Shown: positions 1 to 10,561, counted from the first letter of the stretch. The stretch: DNA of 64,000 bases from Bacteroidota bacterium (GCA_947478465.1 CANJWH010000011.1:1-64000), one strand, 5' to 3'. Program-made: numbers and translations. Notes: a model not told the origin generated them from the sequence alone.

Positions 1-2
1 TA

Positions 3-221
3 AACTCAGAACAAAGCAAATACAAAGAAGCACCCATCGGTTTTATCGGTGCAATAAAAGATTTAAAAATCCATTTTCTACCTGCTATTGATTCGGAAAT
101 AGTAACAGAAATTAAAATAACTCACCAGATTTTTGATGCCACTGTTGTAAATGCTTCTGTAAGCAGCAACGGAGAAAAAGTGGCAGAATGTGAGCTTAAA
201 ATCTTCATCAAAAAAGACTAA
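3..221 (+). CDS. C-terminal fragment of a hotdog-fold / FabZ-like 3-hydroxyacyl-ACP dehydratase-like protein (5' truncated by window edge)
   Basis: Open frame from the window start (NSEQSKYKEAPIGFIGAIKDLKIHFLPAIDSEIVTEIKITHQIFDATVVNASVSSNGEKVAECELKIFIKKD*); hotdog-like pattern, family assignment by eye. Confidence 0.5.
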   Translation, partial: NSEQSKYKEAPIGFIGAIKDLKIHFLPAIDSEIVTEIKITHQIFDATVVNASVSSNGEKVAECELKIFIKKD

Positions 222-248
222 ATTCGCGCGTTTTCAAATTAAAAGAAA

Positions 249-647
249 ATGGAAAAAGAACAAGTACCGCAGGATGATGAAAACCTGCTGGAGGGCAAAT
301 TTACTGTTGTAAAATATGCCGTTGATAAAAATGGGAAATATGTTAAAGTACCAAGTGTTGGCTGGGAGCCGGAAAATGTTGCATTGAAACAAGCCTGGGA
401 AGTGATAAATGAAAAAATAGAAGCAGCGCACAAAAGTGTTTTGTCGGGTGAGGTAAGTCCGCTTGCTTACTGGATTGAAAAAAATATGATGGATGAAAAA
501 CTTGTTGGCGATTATATGGGATTTTCAAAGTGGAAAGTGAAAGAACACCTCAATCCTAAAGTGTTTACTGCACTACCTCAAGATATTCTAAAAAAATACG
601 CAGAGACTTTTAAAATCTCGGTTGAAGAGTTGACTAAAATAGTTTAA
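249..647 (+). CDS. conserved hypothetical protein, 132 aa, possible C-terminal HTH-like segment
   Basis: ORF in a tightly packed + strand run; C-terminus LVGDYMGFSKWKVKEHLNPKVFTALPQDILKKYAETFKISVEELTKIV. Confidence 0.6.
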   Translation: MEKEQVPQDDENLLEGKFTVVKYAVDKNGKYVKVPSVGWEPENVALKQAWEVINEKIEAAHKSVLSGEVSPLAYWIEKNMMDEKLVGDYMGFSKWKVKEHLNPKVFTALPQDILKKYAETFKISVEELTKIV

Positions 648-659
648 GAAAAAAAGACA

Positions 660-1670
660 TTGATTATATCTGATTATAAACACCACCAAAGCGCCCACTG
701 CGAGAATGGGACAGTTTCAAACCTACTTAATTTTCACAAACTTGAATTGAGCGAGCCAATGGTTTTTGGTATAGGTTCCGGACTTTTCTTCAGTTACATG
801 CCTTTTCTGAAACTGAACGGCATGCCCGGAACTTCTTACCGTATTTTGCCAGGTGAGATTTTTAAACGGATGACCAAACGCCTTAACATAAAAGTAAAAA
901 CTGAGAAGTTCAGCGACAAGAAAAAAGCAATGGATGAGTTGGATCGTGCTCTGGATAAAGGTTTGCCGATTGGTATGCTTACCAGCGTTTTTTACCTACC
1001 CTATCTTCCAAAAGCATTTCGATTCCATTTCAATGCTCATAATATTGTTGTGTTCGGAAAACAAAACGGCAATTATTTAGTGAGCGACCCCGTGATGGAT
1101 AATCCTACAGAAGTTTCTTACGAAGACCTGATGCGTGCACGTTTTGCAAAAGGCGTTATGCCGCCAAAAGGCAGAATGTATTACCCAGTTGAAGTACCTA
1201 CTCCAACTGAGAAGGAAATGAAGATTGCCATAGTAAAAGGGCTTAATAAAACCACTTCAGATATGCTCACAATTCCTGTTCCTTTCTTTGGTTTGTGGGG
1301 GGTGCGTTACCTTGCAAAAAACCTGCGAACCTGGGATAAAAAACTAGGCGAGAAACAAGCCGGGCTTTACCTCGGAAATCAAATACGCATGCAGGAAGAA
1401 ATTGGAACTGGCGGTGCCGGTTTCCGTTTCATTTTCGCGGCATTTCTGCAAGAAGCAAATGATATTATGCGCCAGGATTTGTTCAATGAAGCATCGGCTG
1501 AAATGACAATTGCTGGCGACCGCTGGCGCGAGTTCGCCTATCTTGCAGGTAAAGTCTGCAAAGGTCGTGCAACAAGCGATATCACGTATCCTTTGCTTGC
1601 CGATATTCTTCTTGATTGTGCCGATAAAGAAGAGAAAGTTTTCAAAAAACTGAAAAATCTTAAAGCCTGA
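660..1670 (+). CDS. BtrH N-terminal domain-containing protein (DUF4872-like), TTG start
   Basis: 336 aa with N-terminal HHQSAHCENGTVSNLL and GIGSGLFF motifs typical of the BtrH_N/DUF4872 family; stop overlaps the next start. Confidence 0.7.
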   Translation: MIISDYKHHQSAHCENGTVSNLLNFHKLELSEPMVFGIGSGLFFSYMPFLKLNGMPGTSYRILPGEIFKRMTKRLNIKVKTEKFSDKKKAMDELDRALDKGLPIGMLTSVFYLPYLPKAFRFHFNAHNIVVFGKQNGNYLVSDPVMDNPTEVSYEDLMRARFAKGVMPPKGRMYYPVEVPTPTEKEMKIAIVKGLNKTTSDMLTIPVPFFGLWGVRYLAKNLRTWDKKLGEKQAGLYLGNQIRMQEEIGTGGAGFRFIFAAFLQEANDIMRQDLFNEASAEMTIAGDRWREFAYLAGKVCKGRATSDITYPLLADILLDCADKEEKVFKKLKNLKA

Positions 1671-2416
1671 TGTCAATCGCCATCAGCATTGAAAACCTTG
1701 TGCACCGCTACAAAGATGCGGAACAAGTTGCTGTAAACGATATTACTTTAGAAATAAAAGAAGGGGAGATTTTCGGTCTGCTCGGACCAAATGGTGCAGG
1801 GAAAACCACTACAATATCTATTCTTTCTAGCTTAATAAAACCCACACAGGGAAAGGTTTCCATTCATGGTTTTGATTTAGCACAACAAAGCGATGAAAGC
1901 AAAAAAGTGATTGGAGTTGTTCCGCAGGAGATTGCGCTCTACCCTACTCTTACTTCAAAAGAAAACCTTGATTTTTTCGGGAGTATGTATGGAATTCAAA
2001 AAAATAATCTGAAAGAAAAAATCAATCATTACCTGCATATATTCGGATTGGAGAATACAGGCAACAAGCGCGTGGAGCAGTTTTCAGGCGGCATGAAACG
2101 CAGACTGAATTTAATTGCATCGCTGTTACATGACCCTAAAGTTTTAATTCTTGACGAACCGACTGCAAGTGTAGATGTACAATCACGAAACATGATTATT
2201 GAATTTCTGCGTGAACTGAATAAAAAAGGAACAACTATTTTATATACTTCACATTACCTGGAAGAAGCAGAAAATCTTTGCACAAAAATTGCAATTATTG
2301 ATGATGGCAAAATCATTATTCAAGGATCACCGCAACAAATTATTGGCAGTCAGCCAGGCTTTGATAACCTTGAAAATATTTTTTTGAGACTGACCGGAAA
2401 GAAACTTAGGGATTAA
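1670..2416 (+). CDS. ABC transporter ATP-binding protein
   Basis: Walker A GPNGAGKTT, signature FSGGMKRRL, Walker B VLILDEPTA. Confidence 0.95.
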   Translation: MSIAISIENLVHRYKDAEQVAVNDITLEIKEGEIFGLLGPNGAGKTTTISILSSLIKPTQGKVSIHGFDLAQQSDESKKVIGVVPQEIALYPTLTSKENLDFFGSMYGIQKNNLKEKINHYLHIFGLENTGNKRVEQFSGGMKRRLNLIASLLHDPKVLILDEPTASVDVQSRNMIIEFLRELNKKGTTILYTSHYLEEAENLCTKIAIIDDGKIIIQGSPQQIIGSQPGFDNLENIFLRLTGKKLRD

Positions 2417-3702
2417 TGAGATTTTTAGTTACCATAAAAAAAGAGTGTCTTATTCTGCTTCGCGACAAAGCTGGGCTGGCAATTCTCTTTGTTATGCCTT
2501 TGCTGCTTATCACCATTATGTCTTTGATACAAGATGCGCCATTCAAAGATTACAAAGAAAATAAAATACCAATTGTTTATGTAGATAATGACAAAGATTC
2601 GCTTGGAAGTATTATAAAAAAGGGATTGATAAACTCTGGTATATTTTCTGTCATCACAGAAATAAACGAAGAAACAGCCAGCGATGAAAGCATCAAACAA
2701 GCTGTGGCAAAAGGCGATTTCAGATTAGGAATTATTATTCCTGAAGGTGCCACAAATACAATGAATAAGAATGTAGAAAACCGTGTTGGCAAAATGCTTG
2801 CTGGTTTTGGAATGGGTAAAAAAGATAGTACTGTATTTCAACCCGATTCAATTCAATTGATTATCCTGTTTGACCCCGCTGCTAAAATTGCATTCCGAAG
2901 TTCAGTAAGCAGCGCGCTGGATAAGTTTATCACCCGCACGGAGATGGAAACTATGCTCCGCATCTTTTCACAAAAACTGGGTGAAGCAAGCGGAATAAAA
3001 CAGGAGGCGTCTATAGAATCCCGTCCGCTGATAACGCTAAAAGAAATACAGGCAAACGACAGCAAAGTAGCTGAACTGTTAACTAATTCAGTTCAGCACA
3101 ACGTTCCTGCATGGGCAATCTTCGCTATGTTTTATATCGTTATTCCGTTAGCATCATCTATGATTAAAGAGCGCGAGGAAGGCAGCGCACTGCGCCTGCT
3201 TCTTATTCCCGGCTCTTACATGACGAGCCTTTACGGTAAAATTTTTATTTACACAGCCGTTTGCCTTATTCAGTTTTTCCTGATGATGCTGGTGGGGATT
3301 TATTTTCTCCCACTACTCGGCCTACCGGCCTTTGAAATCGGAACAAATTTTATAGCATTAATGCTAATGGTAATTGCTTGTGCGCTTGCAGCCACAGGTT
3401 ATGGTTTTATGGTGGGTTCAATTTTCAATAGTCATCATCAGGCAATGGTATTTGGCTCAGTAAGTGTTGTTATACTTGCTGCTATTGGAGGAGTGCTTGT
3501 TCCAGTTTATGTTATGCCTGGCATCATGCAAAGCATTAGCATAATTTCTCCACTGAATTGGTCTTTGAATGGACTTAATAATGTGTTTTTGCGACAGACA
3601 AATTTATCTGAAATCCTTCCTGACATTTTAAGACTAACGGGCTTCTTCGTTTTAATGATATTACTGTCTGTGAAGTTTAATCAGATGAAGAAATACAAGT
3701 AA
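2416..3702 (+). CDS. ABC-2 type transporter permease
   Basis: N-terminal TM, large extracytoplasmic domain and C-terminal TM cluster; overlaps the ATPase stop. Confidence 0.9.
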   Translation: MRFLVTIKKECLILLRDKAGLAILFVMPLLLITIMSLIQDAPFKDYKENKIPIVYVDNDKDSLGSIIKKGLINSGIFSVITEINEETASDESIKQAVAKGDFRLGIIIPEGATNTMNKNVENRVGKMLAGFGMGKKDSTVFQPDSIQLIILFDPAAKIAFRSSVSSALDKFITRTEMETMLRIFSQKLGEASGIKQEASIESRPLITLKEIQANDSKVAELLTNSVQHNVPAWAIFAMFYIVIPLASSMIKEREEGSALRLLLIPGSYMTSLYGKIFIYTAVCLIQFFLMMLVGIYFLPLLGLPAFEIGTNFIALMLMVIACALAATGYGFMVGSIFNSHHQAMVFGSVSVVILAAIGGVLVPVYVMPGIMQSISIISPLNWSLNGLNNVFLRQTNLSEILPDILRLTGFFVLMILLSVKFNQMKKYK

Positions 3703-3715
3703 TTTTACATCATAA

Positions 3716-4579
3716 ATGAAAACCGCATCTGTCAGTAACTACCTTTCATTAATCAAATTCAGTCATACTGTTTTTGCGTTGCCATTTGCCTTGCTTGGTT
3801 TTTTTATAGGAGTAAAATCTACTGAGGCACATTTTGACTGGAAAGTTTTAGGATTAGTTATTCTCTGTATGATTTTCGCGCGCAGCGCTGCAATGGCGTT
3901 TAATCGGCTTATTGATACCGATGTTGACAAAGAAAATCCGCGCACTGCTGTCCGTGAAATTCCTGCTGGAGTAATTTCAAAAACATCGGCATTGGTTTTT
4001 GTGATATTGAATTCTCTTTTTTTTATTGTAGCAACTTATTTCATCAACACTATTTGTTTTTATTTAAGCCCTGTTGCATTGCTGATAGTTCTTGGTTACA
4101 GTTATACTAAACGCTTCACTTTTCTATGTCATTTAATTCTTGGATTAGGTTTGTCACTTGCACCCATTGGTGCCTGGCTTGCTGTAACAGGTAAATTTGC
4201 TGTACTTCCTGTTTTGTTTTCCTTTGCTGTTTTATTCTGGGTTAGTGGTTTTGATATTATCTACGCTTTGCAGGACGAAGCATTTGATAAGTCCAAAGGC
4301 TTACACTCAATACCGGCTGCTATTGGAACTAAAAATGCGTTGTTACTTTCTTCTGTTTTCCATTTATTTTCTGCTGCATTTATTCTTACTGCTGGATTTA
4401 TTGGCTATGCAGGAATGTATTACTGGATCGCAGCAGCTATCTTCAGCGGGCTTTTGCTTTACCAACACAGCCTTGTAAAACCTGATGACTTAAGCAAAGT
4501 GAATATCGCTTTTTTTACAACCAACGGTATTGCCAGCATAGTATTTGCTGCCTTAGCAATTGCAGATTTATATCTATGA
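3716..4579 (+). CDS. UbiA-family prenyltransferase (4-hydroxybenzoate polyprenyltransferase-like, putative MqnP)
   Basis: NRLIDTDVDKENPRTAVREIP motif, DIIYALQDEAFDKSKGLHSIP, multiple TM segments. Confidence 0.9.
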   Translation: MKTASVSNYLSLIKFSHTVFALPFALLGFFIGVKSTEAHFDWKVLGLVILCMIFARSAAMAFNRLIDTDVDKENPRTAVREIPAGVISKTSALVFVILNSLFFIVATYFINTICFYLSPVALLIVLGYSYTKRFTFLCHLILGLGLSLAPIGAWLAVTGKFAVLPVLFSFAVLFWVSGFDIIYALQDEAFDKSKGLHSIPAAIGTKNALLLSSVFHLFSAAFILTAGFIGYAGMYYWIAAAIFSGLLLYQHSLVKPDDLSKVNIAFFTTNGIASIVFAALAIADLYL

Positions 4580-5127
4580 ATTTAGTTGTTGCTCTTCCTG
4601 GAGAGGTACTACCACAAGAATATTTTGATGTTCGATATGAGGTGTTAAGAAAACCTTTAGGAAGTCCCCGCGGGTCTGAATTGCTTTCTGATGATAACAC
4701 CGCTATTCATGCATACATTTCCTTCTATGATAAAATAGTTGCTGTAGGAAGAATTCAACTTATTGTCGGTGATGGTTCAGTGAAAGACCCTGTGGGCAGT
4801 AATTGTCCTGCATTTGAGCTATTAAGTGATGGAATAAAAACTGTTTTAACTGACGATAAAGGCCAGCCATTTGCTTCGAATTTGCGACCTGCCGTGCAAG
4901 TAAGACAAATGGGAACGCTGCCTGAATTTCAGGGAAAAGGATTTGCTGCAAAAATTCTTTTTGCATTGGAAGAAGCAGCAAAGCAAAACTGGAATGCTCG
5001 GACTGGTTGGCTGCAGGCTCGCCTGGCAGCTATTGCTTTTTATAAAAAATGCGGATGGACTAGTTATGGAGTTGAATACGAAGTAAACAAAGTTGGTGCG
5101 CACCGCAGCATGTGGAAAAAATTATAA
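4576..5127 (+). CDS. GNAT family N-acetyltransferase
   Basis: VRQMGTLPEFQGKGFAAKILFALEEAAKQ acetyl-CoA binding motif. Confidence 0.85.
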   Translation: MNLVVALPGEVLPQEYFDVRYEVLRKPLGSPRGSELLSDDNTAIHAYISFYDKIVAVGRIQLIVGDGSVKDPVGSNCPAFELLSDGIKTVLTDDKGQPFASNLRPAVQVRQMGTLPEFQGKGFAAKILFALEEAAKQNWNARTGWLQARLAAIAFYKKCGWTSYGVEYEVNKVGAHRSMWKKL

Positions 5128-5128
5128 A

Positions 5129-5353
5129 ATGATGCATAGTATAAAAATCCGGTTTAATACCGAGTGTTCAGACAACCGCCTATATTGGCGGGTATTGATT
5201 GATGGCGTTGAGCATCTTGCAGAAAATATTTTTATCAATGTTCCTGTTTATACCAGCGGTGATTTTTTACCGGATAAAAACCAAACAAAACATCATATTT
5301 CTTGCGAAAGCTCTGACTTAGTCTGGAACGGTGATGTACTGACTGTAAATTAA
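5129..5353 (+). CDS. hypothetical protein
   Basis: ORF 5093-5353 with likely start at the internal ATG 5129 just after the acetyltransferase stop. Confidence 0.5.
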   Translation: MMHSIKIRFNTECSDNRLYWRVLIDGVEHLAENIFINVPVYTSGDFLPDKNQTKHHISCESSDLVWNGDVLTVN

Positions 5354-5372
5354 TTTCAATAATTTTGTTCAA

Positions 5373-5771
5373 ATGAAAAACCTACTACTTCTTATCTCTT
5401 TGTTTTGGTATTCTGCTTCTAATGCACAGACCGAAATTACTACAGACACTATTTACTGCGATAATACAGCAGCCGGATTGCTTAAAAAATCAGGCACTGG
5501 TTTTATTGCTTATTCATTAAACGGCAAAGAGAGACTTATCAGCATAAAGGAAAACTATTACCGTTTTGCTAACGGCTCAATTGCCTATCCAGATGTTACA
5601 GTGCGCTCGGCAGAAAAAACATTGGAAGTTATTAACTCAAATGGACTTTTTGGCAAAAGCGGACTAAATGAAAAAAAAGTAAATGGATTTATCAGCCGCT
5701 ACTCTACTGCACTTCCTGTTCAGCAACTTCAGCGCGAAAGCCGTCAGGAAATTAATTCTGAAATACGATAA
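5373..5771 (+). CDS. hypothetical secreted protein
   Basis: signal peptide MKNLLLLISLFWYSASNAQ; coupled to the downstream gene. Confidence 0.6.
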   Translation: MKNLLLLISLFWYSASNAQTEITTDTIYCDNTAAGLLKKSGTGFIAYSLNGKERLISIKENYYRFANGSIAYPDVTVRSAEKTLEVINSNGLFGKSGLNEKKVNGFISRYSTALPVQQLQRESRQEINSEIR

Positions 5772-7645
5772 TGAGATTTTTTTTCGCTCTTGTTTTAGGT
5801 ATATTGTTTGGGGCTGTTTCCTATTCACAAACTACTTACAAAGCAACAAATTTTACATGCGAAAAAGCTGCAGTACTCAGTTTCTCCGATACTATTCCTG
5901 ATTGGGAAGTGATGCTGCAGAATATTGAAGTTCCTGCTCCCGGAGGTCCTTCATATAGATCGAAATTGCGTTCAATGAAAGAAGAAATGCGCAAAAAATA
6001 TCCTGTAAAAAGAGAAGCAAATTTTCAACCTAACTACAAAACAGATTCTATTTCACCGGTAATTGTAGGACAAAGTTTTGAGGGGAACATTGCGCAGAAT
6101 AGCATTCCTAATGATAACGACATGGCTATTTCCAATGCAGGAATTATTGTTTCAGTTATCAACTCACGGGTGCTGATTTACGATACAAATAACGACACCA
6201 TTTTAAAAGTTAAATCACTCGGAGCATTTGCTACCAGCCTGAATGCAACAGACTCAAAGTTTGATCCAAAAATGGTTTATGACCCTGATGCAGACCGCTT
6301 TATCATGGTTTTCCTAAACGGCAGTACTTACCAGAAAAGTAAAGTAATTGTATGTTATTCGCAGACCAATGACCCAATTGGAAACTGGAATGCTTATGCA
6401 CTTAGCGGAAATCCTCTGAGCAACGATACCTGGAGCGATTACCCAGTAATAGGAATTTCTAACCGCGATTTATTTATTGGTGTAAACACATTTACCAACG
6501 GTTCAAGCAACAATTCAGGGTTTACAGAAACCTGTTTGTGGCAGATAAGCAATTACGATGGTTATGCAGGAGCAACACTTACCACTCAATATTATCATGA
6601 TATATTCCTTGACAACGGAATTAAATCAATTTTTAATATCTGTCCGATTAAAGGAGGAACAAAGCCATACGGACCCGGCATGTACTTGTTGAGCAACAGG
6701 GCAACTTCTTATGAAAACGACTCCGTTTTTTTGCTGCATATTACTGACAGCGTAAAAAGCAACAACGCAGCATTACAAATAAAATTCCTTACTGCAGATA
6801 GAAAATACCTTTTGCCACCAGAAGCACATCAGCAAGGTACCAACACTTTTGACACTAATGATAACAGAATACTTGGCGGATTTTATGAAAATGATGTTAT
6901 ACAATTTGTACAGGCCTGCATGAACGAGCCTACCGGTCTTGCCGGTATTTATCATGGATTTATTGAAAGTCCTGAATCATCAAGTCCTAATTTACGGGCA
7001 ACAGTTCTTGGTGATGATGTTCTTGATTTCGGATACCCTAATATTTCATTCTCAGGTCGCGACCACCGTGATCAGGAAAGCATAATCACTTACAATCATA
7101 CTTCTCCTAATGATTTTGCAGGCTTCTCATATGTGTATTACACTAATGAAGGAGTATATTCATCTTTTGAAAAAATTAAAACTGGCGATAATTACGTAGA
7201 TGCTTTTGGTGATGGCAACTACGAGCGCTGGGGAGATTACAGCGGCTCGCAACGTAGGTATAATGAAACAGCTACAGTTTGGGCTGTTGGCTCTTTCGGG
7301 CAGCAGACAAAGAAAAACGGAACATGGATTGCAGAACTTACCAGCACCGACTCCATTAGAGCGAGCGAATACCCTTCCCTTCAAATAAGTGTTTACCCAA
7401 ACCCAACAGTTGATTATGTTACACTTAACTTTTATATGGATAAAACTAGTGATATTGCCGTAGACCTGTATGACATGAATGGACGCAATGTGATTTCGCT
7501 TTTTAAGGATCAGGCAAAATTCGGGCAAAACATTTTTACCTTTTCAACCGCACCTCTTGCGGCCGGCATTTATTTCGCAACCATTACAAGCGAAGAAAAA
7601 CATATTTTCAAGCAGAAGATTATTAAAACTGCTCACCCTTATTAA
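5771..7645 (+). CDS. T9SS type A sorting domain-containing protein, 624 aa
   Basis: signal peptide and C-terminal ISVYPNPTVDYVTLNF...GIYFATITSEEKHIFKQKIIK sorting domain. Confidence 0.85.
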   Translation: MRFFFALVLGILFGAVSYSQTTYKATNFTCEKAAVLSFSDTIPDWEVMLQNIEVPAPGGPSYRSKLRSMKEEMRKKYPVKREANFQPNYKTDSISPVIVGQSFEGNIAQNSIPNDNDMAISNAGIIVSVINSRVLIYDTNNDTILKVKSLGAFATSLNATDSKFDPKMVYDPDADRFIMVFLNGSTYQKSKVIVCYSQTNDPIGNWNAYALSGNPLSNDTWSDYPVIGISNRDLFIGVNTFTNGSSNNSGFTETCLWQISNYDGYAGATLTTQYYHDIFLDNGIKSIFNICPIKGGTKPYGPGMYLLSNRATSYENDSVFLLHITDSVKSNNAALQIKFLTADRKYLLPPEAHQQGTNTFDTNDNRILGGFYENDVIQFVQACMNEPTGLAGIYHGFIESPESSSPNLRATVLGDDVLDFGYPNISFSGRDHRDQESIITYNHTSPNDFAGFSYVYYTNEGVYSSFEKIKTGDNYVDAFGDGNYERWGDYSGSQRRYNETATVWAVGSFGQQTKKNGTWIAELTSTDSIRASEYPSLQISVYPNPTVDYVTLNFYMDKTSDIAVDLYDMNGRNVISLFKDQAKFGQNIFTFSTAPLAAGIYFATITSEEKHIFKQKIIKTAHPY

Positions 7646-7648
7646 CAC

Positions 7649-8242
7649 ATGGAAGCAAAAGAAGGATTTGATTATTTTAACTGGGTGGTATTGCCACTTG
7701 TTATTTATTTCGCGCGGATGACAGACGTGACACTGGGAACGCTGCGCATTGTTATGATATCAAAAGGCAAGCGCAAAATTGTTCCCATAATAGGTTTTTT
7801 TGAGGTTTTGCTTTGGCTTATTGCAATAGGACAAATTATGCAAAATCTCAGCAATGTATTATGTTACTTTGCATGGGCTGCAGGATATGCCACCGGAACA
7901 TTTTTAGGATTAACTATAGAACAGGCACTGGCAATAGGCACGCAAGTTATACGCGTTATTACTAACAAAAACTCAGATACATTTCTGGAAGAACTGAAAA
8001 AGGAAAAACACGGCTTTACAGTTATTGACGGGCAAGGCGCTATGGGTCCTGTAAAAGTTATTTTCATTGTAGCCGAGCGCAAAAACGTAAAGCAGATTTC
8101 AGAATTTATCGACAGCCATTTACCTGGTTCATTCTATTCGGTAGAAGATATTCGCGAAACCAATAAAGGTGTGTTTAATGAGAGCAACACGCGCAAACTT
8201 GATTTTGCAAGAGTGCTGCTGCCGCTCAGAAAGGGCACGTAA
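7649..8242 (+). CDS. DUF2179/DUF5698 family membrane protein (UPF0316-like)
   Basis: YFARMTDVTLGTLRIVMISKGKRKIVPIIGFFEVLLWLIAIGQ signature. Confidence 0.85.
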   Translation: MEAKEGFDYFNWVVLPLVIYFARMTDVTLGTLRIVMISKGKRKIVPIIGFFEVLLWLIAIGQIMQNLSNVLCYFAWAAGYATGTFLGLTIEQALAIGTQVIRVITNKNSDTFLEELKKEKHGFTVIDGQGAMGPVKVIFIVAERKNVKQISEFIDSHLPGSFYSVEDIRETNKGVFNESNTRKLDFARVLLPLRKGT

Positions 8243-8262
8243 AACCATCTCCCATTTTAAGA

Positions 8263-10416
8263 CTATTTAGATATGCCTTCCAGCGAAAGCATGAAGGCAT
8301 ATCTAAGAGCTACCTCTTTTAAATAATCAAAACGACCCGAGGCACCTCCATGCCCGAAATCCATATTAGTATGCAGGAGTAAGAGGTTATTATCGGTTTT
8401 AGTTGCCCTTAGTTTTGCAACCCATTTAGCAGGTTCAAAATACTGCACCTGGCTATCATGTAGACCTGTTGTTACCAGCATATTGGGATAATTTTTCTTT
8501 TCAACATTTTCATAAGGCGAGTAGCTTTTCATGTAAAAATAAGCGTCTTTATTTTTAGGATTTCCCCACTCGTCAAATTCATTAGTTGTAAGCGGAATAC
8601 TTTCATCCAACATGGTGTTTACCACATCTACAAAGGGAACAGCAGCTACTACACCGTTCCACATATCAGGAGCAAGGTTTATTACTGCACCCATAAGCAG
8701 GCCTCCTGCACTTCCGCCTTCAGCATATAGATGTTCTTTACTTGTATATTTTTCTTTTACCAGAAATTCACCACAGTCAATAAAATCAGTGAAGGTGTTC
8801 ATCTTTTTCATAAGCTTTCCGTCTTCATACCACTGTCTGCCCATTTCCTGTCCGCCACGGATGTGAGCAATGCCATAGGCAAAACCTCTGTTGAGCAAAC
8901 TCAAACGTCCGCTGCCGAAATAGGCATCAATGCTGTTTCCGTATGAACCATAGCCATAAAGTAATAGCGGAGCCTTACCGTTCTTCTCAAATCCTTTTTT
9001 GTAAACAATGGAGATGGGAATTTTTGTGCCGTCTTTGGCCGTTGCATACAGGCGCTCTGTAACATAATCGGCAGCATTATAACCTCCTATAACTTCCGCC
9101 TGCTTCATAAGTTTTTTATCGCGGGTTGCCATGTTGTAATCAATGGTAGATGATGGGGTAACTAATGAGGCAAACTGGTAGCGCAGTGTTGAACTGTTGT
9201 AGTCGGGATTGGCACCAGGCCATGCTGCATAGGCAGGCTCGCCAAAATCTAGTACATGTTCTTTACCATCGGCAAGGCTTTGAATGGTTAGCTGGGTTAA
9301 TCCGTTTTTACGTTCAGTAAGCACAATAAAATCTTTAAACTCATCAATACCTTCGAGCAATACATCATTTCTGTTAGGAATAATTTCTTTCCAGTTGCTG
9401 CTTTGCGTTTTGTCAAGCGTGCATTCCATCAAACGGAAATTTTTTGCATTCCAATTGGTTTTAATAAGGAACTTATCGGCCAGCGGGATAATGGAATATA
9501 GTACATCTTTCATGCGTGGTTGAAACAATTTGAAAGTAGCATCTGGTTTTGATGCATCAATTAATCTGTACTCAGAATTCATAGTGGCTTGCGAATTTAT
9601 AATGATGTACCTGTTATTTTTGGATTTATATACACCTATATAATTAGATTTATCAAGTTCTTCATACACTGTTACATCCTTTGCTGGATCGGTGCCCAAT
9701 ACATGGCGCTTTATTTTTTCGGATAAAAGTGTTTCGGGATTTTTTGATGTATAAAAGAGTGTTTTATTATCGTTAGCCCAAATTGCAGCGCCTTCGGTGC
9801 GTGGTATGGCATCTTTGTATACTTCTCCCGTTTCAAGATTTTTTATATGAATAATATATTCTCTCCGCGACACTTCATCAACACCATAGGCTACCAGTTT
9901 ATTGTCTTCGCTTATTTCTATTTCGCCAATATCGTAATATGCTTTGCCTTCTGCCATGGCATCAACGTCCAATACTATTTCTTCGGGAGCTGTGAGGCTC
10001 CCCTTTTTACGACAGTATTTATAATACTCCTTACCTTCATCCGTGCGGGTGTAATAAAAATAACCATTGTTGAATACAGGCACGCTTTCATCTTTTTCCT
10101 TTATTCTTGCTTTCATTTCAGAGAACAATGCTTCCTGAAATTTTTTTGTACCACTCATCATGGTATCTAAATATTCATTCTCGGCTTTGAGGTAATCAAC
10201 CACCTTTGTACTATCGGCACCTTTTTTAAAATAATCTATCATCCAGTAATAGTTATCGGTAACGGTATCACCGTGCAGGGCACGTTGCAGGGGTTTCTGT
10301 TCAGCCACCGGAGCTTTTACATCGGGCCATTGGTAAGAATTTGTTTTCATATCAGAATGATTGTTACAGGCTGCCATAAAAGTAAGGCATGTGAATAAAA
10401 ATAGTTTGGTATACAT
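8263..10416 (-). CDS. S9 family peptidase (oligopeptidase B / prolyl oligopeptidase-like)
   Basis: GGSAGGLLMGAV nucleophile motif, LHDSQVQYFEPAKW, HTNMDFGHGG; lipoprotein-like N-terminus. Confidence 0.92.
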   Translation of the reverse strand: MYTKLFLFTCLTFMAACNNHSDMKTNSYQWPDVKAPVAEQKPLQRALHGDTVTDNYYWMIDYFKKGADSTKVVDYLKAENEYLDTMMSGTKKFQEALFSEMKARIKEKDESVPVFNNGYFYYTRTDEGKEYYKYCRKKGSLTAPEEIVLDVDAMAEGKAYYDIGEIEISEDNKLVAYGVDEVSRREYIIHIKNLETGEVYKDAIPRTEGAAIWANDNKTLFYTSKNPETLLSEKIKRHVLGTDPAKDVTVYEELDKSNYIGVYKSKNNRYIIINSQATMNSEYRLIDASKPDATFKLFQPRMKDVLYSIIPLADKFLIKTNWNAKNFRLMECTLDKTQSSNWKEIIPNRNDVLLEGIDEFKDFIVLTERKNGLTQLTIQSLADGKEHVLDFGEPAYAAWPGANPDYNSSTLRYQFASLVTPSSTIDYNMATRDKKLMKQAEVIGGYNAADYVTERLYATAKDGTKIPISIVYKKGFEKNGKAPLLLYGYGSYGNSIDAYFGSGRLSLLNRGFAYGIAHIRGGQEMGRQWYEDGKLMKKMNTFTDFIDCGEFLVKEKYTSKEHLYAEGGSAGGLLMGAVINLAPDMWNGVVAAVPFVDVVNTMLDESIPLTTNEFDEWGNPKNKDAYFYMKSYSPYENVEKKNYPNMLVTTGLHDSQVQYFEPAKWVAKLRATKTDNNLLLLHTNMDFGHGGASGRFDYLKEVALRYAFMLSLEGISK

Positions 10417-10561
10417 GAATTGAGGGTTTTGGACAAATTTATACTTATTAATAATTTAAATCACTTCTTGTGAAATATCCTCTGGAGTGATTTGGTCGTT
10501 CATCGAACTACTGAACTATTTTCAAAGTATCATCGTTAAACGACCTAAAACAAACTATTCA

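Noticed and set aside
1344-1676. 110-aa minus strand ORF
   Set aside because: Antisense to the BtrH-like gene; no coding signature.
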